This document shows positions 40,601 to 49,527 of a stretch of DNA of 64,000 nucleotides, in pieces. The notes under the pieces are model-generated. The model saw nothing but the letters and a program-made list of their open reading frames with translations. It made no database searches and was not told the origin of the DNA. The first letter of the stretch is position 1. Every line of letters begins with the position of its first letter. Origin of the DNA: Azolla pinnata (taxonomy: Eukaryota; Streptophyta; Polypodiopsida; Salviniales; Salviniaceae); NCBI GenBank assembly GCA_037176905.1, contig JBBBWG010023335.1, forward strand, positions 1 through 64,000, written 5' to 3'. The position numbers and the translations under genes are program-made.

Positions 40601-42450
40601 CCAATAAATCTTAAAAACTAACCACCCCTTGATGCGTGCATTCCAAGATCACTGGAAAACGATCAGACGATGCAATACCTCCACATACCTGCATAGTCAA
40701 CACTTCTGGCAAAAACCTCTCATCATGCATGATATATTTACGATCCAACCTACTCCATATTGATATGAATTATATAATTAAAAAGTATATCAAGAATCTA
40801 ATCCATTAATCCAAGTCCATGCATCATACTTCAAAATCTCTATTGGCAAGAATGTCCCAGCCGCTCTTTTTGTAGCATCCATCAAACTATGCATCGAAGT
40901 AGATTGTCTCACCTCTAAACACATATTGAAATCCCTCAATAAAAATCCAAGATTTCCATTACGAAGGACTTCCTTCGAATGTTGTCAAAGTTCAATACGT
41001 CAAGAGACTTCATTTGGTGCATAAATACAAGCAATCCAAATCCTTTGCCCTTTATAATTGATCTCAACCACTATGTATTGGCCATGTATATCACTTTGAA
41101 ACACCACTGGTTGCAAACTATCTTTCACAATAAGAATTACGTTTTAATAAAGTCCACCATTGACACCTGCATAACAAACATGATACCCATTATGTTGAAT
41201 AGAAGATCCAGACTTAGTATGATCTACTGCACACAATATATTCGGCATTGACACTCAAAAAATAGTTTTCCACATACCAAACTTCTTCTTATGAGAACAA
41301 ACCCCACTTACATCACACATTACTATCTTCATCAATCACTAATTAGGTTGCTTCTTGTTGAGCTAATATCTATGGGATATCTCCAAAATAATCATTTAAG
41401 ACTGCAAAAGCATTTTCCACATAAGGTAGTTGGTTATTGACCGATATTTGTGTGACTCTTGCATTACTTTATAATTTCCATGGTTACTTCTCTAATGGGG
41501 AAATAAGTTTACCAGTTTTATCAAATCTAACATTAAAAGGTTTTGTTACTTGATTTGATTGATAACAAGACCTCTGGCAAGGTTTTGATTTTCCTTGAGA
41601 TTGATGGAGAATCACCTTTGATAACCCCATAGGATTGCTTGATGAACCTATGAGTTCCTGTCTTTGTTTCACTGGAACATTCTCCTTGTGATATCTTGAG
41701 AACTTTTCATTAGCACTAGCCTTGATCCAAGGTCTTTCCTTTGTGCCAGACTCTTCCAACACTTTTTCTTGAATACTTTTACCTTTTAGGCACGATCTTC
41801 ACCAATAATCACATCTTGACTTCTGTTCATCTCCATTTCTTGCTCAACTTAATTTGGCATTACTATAGCACTACAATGGGTATTACGAACCTCACCGACT
41901 TGTGTTTGTTGATATTCATCGATAAAATGACCCAATTCACCACATTTGAAGTAATAACTAGCAAATAAACCCCAATGCAATCGACAACGAAATGACCTCA
42001 TTTCTTCTAATTTTATATTTAACCACAAAGGTCTTTTCTTAGTTGTATTCTACAACATACATAACCTATATGCATTATGCGCTTTTGGATTTGGAGCGAC
42101 TATCAACTTTTCGAGTTGTTCCATGACATTATGTATGATGGCCCACAAAAATGAGAACTTACTCTACTTAAACCCATATTTGACACTCCTGTTTTAAAAT
42201 CTCTTCAAACTCTGCTAATAATCTCCATGGAACAATGTAGACCAACTTACTATTGAAAAAAACGGGGAGATGAGCCAATAATCTATCTCTTTGTTCCTCT
42301 ACGAAATATAACCTCTAAAAGACATATTTGACCTTTATATACATCTTCCACACTATTTATACCTACCATCACATTTAACCGTTTGATGCACCCAATCAAC
42401 TAGAGGAATTTTTCTAGCAAAGAAACAAATAATATCTCGATCGTGGAACT
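37650..42450 (-). mobile_element. Decayed LINE (L1-type non-LTR retrotransposon)
   Basis: Read on the minus strand, protein-like pieces occur in LINE order. About 42400-42150 resembles the DUF4283-type start of plant L1 ORF1, and about 41990-41900 a zinc knuckle (YYFKCGELGHFIDEYQQ). About 41090-41010 reads VVEINYKGQRIWIACIYAPN and about 40700-40620 SDRFPVILE, both endonuclease. Reverse transcriptase follows at about 40215-39910 (SLTRSVRQRC ... SPLL), its thumb (LGYLIG, ISRT) at about 39120-39040, and an RT-distal domain at 38010-37660. Stops and frameshifts are frequent, so it is dead. About 700 bases of unrelated DNA (39210-39905) split the RT region and look like a later insertion. Confidence 0.75.
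39195..39905 (+). mobile_element. LTR-like fragment inserted in the LINE
   Basis: About 39290-39400 (CGCCGGATCTTCGCGTGAGT, then 'gaccac.gggtc.tggacgag') matches, in inverted orientation, 42740-42850 at the left of the copia fossil. The piece also has clustered ATGCATGC and GATGAT short repeats. It may be a solo terminal repeat or fragment of the same family. Its edges are approximate. Confidence 0.4.
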
Positions 42451-42469
42451 ACGTAAAATTTGGACCTAC

Positions 42470-44730
42470 CTTATTCGAATTAGTGACCTAAGGATAATAG
42501 TGTGCCTACTACAATCTTACGCTCTACCAATTGAGCTAAAGTTAGGAGGTTACAAGTAAGATTAGGAGATTACTTATAGTTAGGAGATTACAATACTATA
42601 TGTAACACAAAATATACAATCAAACGACGTGTAAGTGCACCGCATATTGAATGGTTCAATGATATTTTGTAACAAATTTAGCCTCCACAAGGCCATGTAT
42701 GAAGATTATCATATCAACATAAGAAACCAATAAACCACTACCAATCATCTTAATCTTTCTTTCATTCATTCTTTCTATCTCTTCCTCTACTCGTCCGGGA
42801 CCCAATGGTCATTACCCGACTCACGCGAAGATCCGGCGTCGTACGACATGACATCACGTGATGAACCTGACGTGAACTGGGTGAAAAGGAGATGGAGAAC
42901 CAGCCAACGGAGATCAATATGATGGTATTGTTCGAGACGATGCTTCAAGAGTAGCATGCGCAATCAAAGGCTGCATCGGCGGTTGAAAGGCTCGTGAAAT
43001 GAAACGAAGAATTCAATGGGGAAGGATATGTCTCGCTATTTGCTAGATTAGAAGGCAAAAAGTTGCAATAAGGAATCTCGGAGGGCTATCAAGTCATATA
43101 TTTCAACTAGGTGGCTACAAATCGTCTTCAAGAGAGCCTTCGCGAGTTGTAACGATAACACTCGACTTGGCTAACATTTGAAGAAGTGTTGAAAACAACC
43201 CAATGGCTACTACGAATCCAGTCAAATGGCCAAACCAAGTGCGGATGTGTGGAGTGCAATCGCACCAAAACCAGCTAGCCCTTTCATTCGATGTCGATGA
43301 GAAAGACTGTCACAACCACTTGACAGATACTCTCCCGGCCTCTTCTTCACAGATGCCGGTGAACCTACGACATACAAGGACACAATCGAAGCTAAGGATG
43401 TTGCAAGGTGGCAATTTGTGATGGAGTCCATTCGAAAAAATGCAACTTGAACCTACGCGGAATCAGAGAGCACTGCCATGCAAGTGGGTCTACCGACTCA
43501 AATAGATGACCAATTCCTCAAGTCCGAAGTATAAGGAACACATCTAGCAAAAGGGTTTCGACAAGAGTACGACATAGATGTCGATGAAGTTTTTCTCGTC
43601 CCTAATAAAGATCACAACCCTTCGATTTCTCCTTGGCGTAGTCATAATCGAGGACTTCGAGTTTCTTAAGCTTAATGTAAAAACAATATTCCTTCACGGT
43701 GATCTAAAAGAGGAAATATAAATGGAACATCCGCAAGCTTCGCATCACCCGGTCGTAAATATCGTATGCCAACTACGGAAGAGCTTGTACAGATTGAAGT
43801 AAGCTCCACGACAATAGTACGGAAAATTCGTATGATCGATCGGCTTTCTTTGGTCGGATGAGGACCATTGACTCTAGAGTAAAGACGCACCACATGGGTC
43901 TCCTATCTTCTTCATCCTTTACGTGGACGATATGCTACCCTCTGATCGATATATCGGAGAGCTTGAGGAGCTCCAACGGCAACTGCAGTTGAAATTCGCA
44001 ATGGACCTTGGTCCAGCGCATAATATTCTCAAAATAAAGATCACTCAAAATCGACATTCGAGACAGTTGTATTTGTCTTAGTCCAATTATATCGGATGAA
44101 TTCTGGAGCGATTCAACATGCATACAACTCAATCTACTACGGCACTGCTATATACCAACCTTCGGCTGTCACGAAAGGACTACCCGACAATGTTTGCTCC
44201 CGTTTCGGAGGCCTTATCGATATTATCAAAGACGATTCCAAGATTGTTCAATTGAGATCGGAATTTACTAGGCCATGCCTCTCCATCTTCTCTTCACGAG
44301 TGCCCTTATCTTGTCGATACAGTGGGATCGACCTGAGGGTCAGCTCGTTGCTCTCGACTAGACCAAAGAAGATATTGAGTTAATAAGGTTCGTCGTTCCA
44401 CAAACCTAGATTTCACGACACTAAGAGGTAACTTGAGTACACTAGTTGCTAGCCAATACTTGCTATATTATTTCTAGGAATGCAAAAAACTTGCAATTTA
44501 ACACTCCATAATGTGTAGCAATTACGAAAGAGGTTGTTTCGATAGTTACCCAACCTATTGGATCAAAATGCACTTACTACAATCCTCCGCTTTACCAATT
44601 GAGCTAAGATGTTGCATCTACTTTGAAGACCCACTATCAATACAATCAAACGATGCGTAACCCCACCACATATTTAAGGAATTGACGATATTTTATGAGA
44701 AGGGTCGTACCTTCAATAACTTTTACCAAC
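42470..44730 (+). mobile_element. Ty1/copia retrotransposon fossil
   Basis: Copia-type polymerase signatures lie on the plus strand: a reverse-transcriptase segment at about 43400-43760 (LAKGFRQEYDIDVDEVF) and a downstream segment at about 43960-44080 (MDLGPAHNILKIKI). Similar direct repeats lie at about 42505-42690 and 44570-44720, sharing a tRNA-like block and ACAATCAAACGA, and may be its terminal repeats. The element is broken in many places and internally short for a copia element. The divergence points to an old insertion. Confidence 0.6.
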
Positions 44731-45963
44731 CTATATGTGCCAACTACACTAAGATGCGTTATGCATTTGGTTCATATGGTTCGTCGCTCCACAACCTTGA
44801 TTTCATAACAATAAGAAGCAACTTGAGCATGATACCTCAATTTTATAACGATAAGAAACAATTTGAGCACACTGGTTGCCACCCATAGAGACTCTTAATC
44901 TTAATTAACAACAAGATCTTGTGATTTTAAACTCTACAATGTTACTAATTACCAAACAAGTTGACTTGCCACAATGATCCGACCTATACTAGACAAGACA
45001 AATGGTATAACAAGGCTTTAAAAGGAGCGATTGTTTTCATCGCACATGACACCAATGGGAACAGTACGAAACAACAATATTGCTCACAATAGGGAACCTA
45101 CACTACGAACGGAGAAGCTGTGCACTACTCCATCAAAATTGATAAAAATTTGAAGGGGATACAAAATGTCTCGCTTATTTTGGCATTTCAATCAATACGA
45201 TGCATCGCAGACTTTCCCGGGCATGACTTAAGTGTCTGCTGCATCAGGATCATGTTTGAAAGAAGATGCAGTAGCAGCATGATTTCTATGGCAAGAATCT
45301 TGTTAAAGCAAAGTAAATCAGATGCATAGAGTGATACATGAGAAACTCAATCTCTCTCCATTCTGCCATTACTGACAAATCCAAGATTAGGGTTTAGGGT
45401 TTAAGGTAAGATTCTCTTCATCCAGGTAAAACCATATACCCCACATGCAAGCCAGCAACAGAACATGTGATTGACTAAATGAAAGTTTCCTTAACAAACC
45501 AACTCAAAAAGCTCAGGGGGAGAGCTCTTGATATGCATATGCACTCACCATACTGATGATCTGAAGCATTGCTCCATGGCACCACATCTTCACTTCTTCT
45601 TCTGCACCGACCGTGACACGGTCGTGAACTTCCTGTTCTACATCTGACAACGTACATTGCAGCCCAAACAGTCCAGGATTACATCAATCTGACCCACGGA
45701 TAGACAGCTAAACTATATGCCAAAAAACGGAGAGATCGAGGGAGAGATTCATCAGCAAACTCCGAAAAAAAATCTACCAACATTACCATCTCTCTCGCCG
45801 GCCCGTTTCGATCATCAACACAGATCTACTGATCGTTTCGCCGGCCCTCTCCTTAATCTTCGTTGAAAAGAGATCTGCTCGATTCATTCATGGCAGATGA
45901 TGCAAAAAACTCTTCTTTTCCTTGGCAGGAAGTACCCCATATGACCTCCAGTCTAAAATATCA
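44731..45963. other. Flank of the copia fossil and 3' side of the RRM gene
   Basis: AT-rich sequence. A short TTAGGGTTTAGGG motif occurs near 45388-45402. The part next to 45963 should be the 3' UTR of the RRM gene. I see no other gene. Confidence 0.45.
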
Positions 45964-46995
45964 TCACATGGAGGCGGCACTCAAGGGCTGAGTTTCTGCC
46001 CCTAGATCACTGCCAGTAGATGACGATAGGGAGGAGTCTTCTGCTCCCATCTCCTTAGCGAAGAGCTTACCTAGCGATAGTTCAGCTTCTGCTTCCTTAG
46101 CTGGAGCTTGCTCACTCGATTCTTGCTCTTTGAACACTTTTGCTTCAGGATCGAAGTCGTAAGGATCCCACCAGAACTCGGGATCGTCCTTCAAATCGCT
46201 GCTGAAGGGAGAGTAGGGGCTATCTTCGATGCGCCGAGGCTCTTTTCCGATTTCGGACCAATTGTCAGCCTCCGGGGTCCCCCACGGGAGATCGAGAGGC
46301 GGAAGAGTCCTCTGCGAGAAGATGGAATAGCCAGGCAAGCTATCAGGATCCTCTTCTTCTTTGACATTATCGAATGACAGGGTAATGTCGAATCCACCCC
46401 CTACTCGAGGCTTCGATCCTGCTGCGTTTCCATTCTCCTCTTTTGCTGGAGATGGAAGCGAGCTTAGCATATCCGACGATGATAGGCCGAAGTCATATGG
46501 AGTTCCTTTGAAGCCAGGTATGGCGTCCATGGTAAGCTTCGGCTTGTATGTCGAGCTCGGGTCCTCCATGCCTGCGCATTCGAGCAGCTCGTTGGTGAGG
46601 GCATGGCGCCTGGACCTTGGCCGAGGATCCGATCCTGATGCTGACGACGACGACGACGACAATGATGATGATGATGATGATGCCGATGAAGAAGAAACAG
46701 TTCCTGTTTCTTTGATCCTCGGCCAAACTTGCGGCGATGCGATGGATGCATTCGATTCCAGCATCCGATTCCCTTCCCCTCCTTTCTTTTCGATTCCTGT
46801 TTCTGCTTCGCTTGTAGCTGCCATGGCAGAGATCGGGCTGGCATGGCTACCCTCGGAGGAGGTCTTTGTGGTAGAGTCCATGCTACTTCCCTGTCCCAAA
46901 CCGCCAGGAATGGAGCCTCCATAGCCATAGCTATAAGGAGGAGCAACAGGAGGGCTCTTCTGCAGCGACGGCGATGCTGCTGCTGCTGCTGAAAT

Positions 46996-47030
<35 letters not shown>

Positions 47031-47559
47031 CGTAGGAGAGAAGCGGGCCCCAATCCTCCACCACAGGAGGTCGTGAAGGTCTGGCGGAACTGAAAGAGAA
47101 TCCAGACAAAGAGCTCCCGGTGATGGAGGAAGGCGAAGATGATGAAGATGATGATGGCGATGGCGATGCAGGCGGCCTGTTGGAGGCGAGATCCACTCTG
47201 ATGTAGCGTCCATCGAGGAGGCGGTTGTTCATCTTGGCCTTGGCCTCCTCCGCCTCCGAGTCCTGCGCGAACGTCACGAAGCCGAAGCCCCGGGACCTGC
47301 CGCTCTCCCGATCCATGATGATCTTGGCATCCAGGACATGGCCGAACTCAGAGAACTCCTTCCTCAGCATCTCTTCGTCCACGCGGAAGGAGATGCCGCC
47401 CACGAAGAGCTTGGCGGAGCTGCTGCCGCTAGTGCTGAAGGAATGCGACAGAAGCCGGAGCTCGGGCCACGGCTTGCTCTTCATCGTCATCGTGGCGACG
47501 ATGCCCCCGCTGTTCCTGTTCATCAGGCGCTGATCTCTGAGAAGGCGGAGGCGCTGCAT
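45964..47559 (-). CDS. RRM-domain RNA-binding protein, probably organelle-targeted
   Basis: A single uninterrupted frame of 531 aa. Residues 1-45 are rich in Arg and Ser with almost no acidic residues (MQRLRLLRDQ at the start), fitting a mitochondrial or plastid presequence. One RRM spans about 49-126, with RNP2 LFVGGISF (51-58) and RNP1 RGFGFVTF (90-97), plus FGHVLDAKIIMDRESGRSRG as in plant organellar RRM and glycine-rich proteins. The usual Gly-rich tail is absent. Instead come about 400 residues with Ser runs (one coded by GATGAT repeats at 46996-47027) and an acidic, Trp/Pro-containing C-terminus (EFWWDPYDFDPEAKVF). Organellar RRM proteins act in RNA editing, splicing or stability. The tail is unknown to me. 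Confidence 0.85.
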
Positions 47560-47570
47560 CGTCCTCCCGG

Positions 47571-47692
47571 CGGCTCCTGGCGATGGTGCTCTGCTTCTTC
47601 TGCTTCTGCTTCTGCTTCTGCAGCTCCCCGGCGATGGTGCTCTGCTTCTTCTGCTTCTGCGTCTGCTTCTGCTTCTGCTTCTTCTGCAGGGA
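47571..47692. repeat. CTTCTG-rich duplicated block upstream of the RRM gene
   Basis: A unit 'cggcgatggtgctctgcttc' followed by CTTCTG repeats occurs twice (about 47577 and 47632). It lies in the presumed 5' leader, 12 bases from the start codon. Confidence 0.85.
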
Positions 47693-48085
47693 GAAAAACC
47701 CTAACCCTAGCTAGGGTTTATCAGGCCACAAAGAACCCTAAACCCTAAAAACCCAAGTAAATACAGTTCTTTGCCAGAAACCCTAAACCCTAAAAACCCA
47801 AGTAAGTACAGTTCTTTGCCAGAAACCCTAAACCCTAAGTAAATACAGTTCTTTGCCAGAAACCCTNNNNNNNNNNNNNNNNNNNNNNNNNNNNNNNNNN
47901 NNNNNNNNNNNNNNNNNNNNNNNNNNNNNNNNNNNNNNNNNNNNNNNNNNNNNNNNNNNNNNNNNNTGCCAGAAACCCTAAACCCTAAAAACCCAAGTAA
48001 GTACAATTCTTTCCCAGAAACCCTAAACCCTAAAAACCCAAGTGAGTACAGTTCTTTGCCAGAAACCCTAAAAACCCTGAGTAAA
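47693..48085. repeat. Telomere-like minisatellite upstream of the RRM gene, with an N gap
   Basis: Units of about 42-46 bases: AAACCCTAAACCCTAAAAAC, then 'ccaagtaagtacagttctttgccag'. At least six copies are visible around the gap at 47867-47966. Copies are nearly identical, so the array is young. Plus-strand reading is CCCTAAA, opposite to the array at 10.7 kb. Confidence 0.95.
47867..47966. other. Assembly gap (100 N)
   Basis: Exactly 100 N within a near-identical minisatellite. Copy number unresolved. Confidence 0.99.
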
Positions 48086-49527
48086 AAACAACCCAACTCC
48101 TTCGCTGGATTCTGAACCCCGAACTGTTACGGATCTGCTGACGATGAAGCCGCAACAAACAGAGGAGACGATCAGAGAGAGAAAAGCACGGATTTAAAAG
48201 GGTATACTCGACCGCCGCCAGCTCGCCGCACGTTCGTTTGTTACGTGTGCGCCCGGCTCTTCGTCCTCGATCCCTCTGTTCGACCTCGCTGAGCTGATCC
48301 TCGGCTGATCGTACCGCACGCGTTGAGTTTGTTTCTCGACAGTTCCGATAAAAAAATGTCTGATATGTGATCGAATTATGCAATTTGGGAGTTTGATGTA
48401 CATTGGCAACTAGTTAAATGATATGGAGAGTTAAGGGCACATCAAGGAAACATTGGAAACGAAGTCAAATTCAACCAAAACCCAATTAGTCGACCTAGAT
48501 CAAGGGCCTTATGACATGAGCGCATGTTAAACTATGGGGAAAATCATTGGATGGTTAATTAGAAATCTAGAACTAAGCCTAACTATCAAGTGATTCTTAA
48601 TCATGTACACACAATTAAGCAACGTGTATATTAGCGTGCGCGACAGTGTGTGAAAGAACATAAGCAAGAGAGAGGGAGGGGAAGGGAGAAATCAAACAGT
48701 AAAAACAACATAAGAGAGAGATGATTAATCGATAGGTATTAAGCAAAGTAAGGGAGAGATTAGATCACATTGCCAATAAATTAGAAAGCATTAGAGTACA
48801 ATTGAGCCCTATTAGAGGTTCATAACCAGACCCCTAACCATTCCATTAACTTTAATACACTAACCTATTAGATCAAGTGACTAGAAAACTTCCTTGCTCA
48901 TTTGGACCTCGATTCTAAGGGCATTCATACTTGGTTTGAGCAAGATTTCAACGTCTCGCTTTCACCACTTGTTGGTAGCTACTGCATCAAGCATCTCGTT
49001 CCTGTGACCATGGATTGTGATTTCGAGCAATTGGGGAGCAATTGTGGCCATCTCTTCCCAATTAACAACCAGAAGAAATTGACCATCATCGAGGCCAAGA
49101 GGAAATGGACCACTTCGTAACACAGGGTGGTACTCTATCTAGCCCATTGCCCTCATCTTAGTGTTCCCTTCCCTGGTTTACGACCCCCATTTGCTCTACC
49201 GTCTTACTTTCTCTAGCTGCTCAGCTCAAGTAAGCTCGACTGCTTTGCTTGCTTAGTTTTACCTACTTTGCTCTTCTGAAACGCGAGGAGATGAAGGGGA
49301 ATCGGCATTTAATCTGTATAGTGTTTGTCGGCGTAAATGGAATCGGCACAGATCGACCGAAAAGATTCCAGTTTGTCTGCAGCTGGAGATTCCAGTTCTC
49401 TGCAGCCGCTGAAAAGATTCCAGTTTCGAGGACTGCGGATATCGGAGCTCTATTGTTTTAAGAAGGACTTCCATTTGGAGAACAAACAGCGAATGCTGCG
49501 GAGCTTCTATGGCAGACGAGGAAGACG
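48086..49527. other. Divergent intergenic region between the RRM and PPR genes
   Basis: 48240-48360 is mixed, the middle AT-rich with GAGA runs near 48665-48720. The last 300 bases, including two copies of an 'aaaagattccagtttc' block (49360-49430), should hold the PPR promoter and leader. No gene supported. Confidence 0.45.

Noticed and set aside
42480-42550. Functional tRNA gene on the minus strand
   Set aside because: D-arm is good but the anticodon and T arms pair poorly, and a second degenerate copy lies 2 kb away. A tRNA-derived repeat is more likely.
48902-49120. 72-residue open frame upstream of the PPR gene
   Set aside because: Balanced composition but no recognisable domain or splice partner. 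A decayed repeat is possible, not enough to call.
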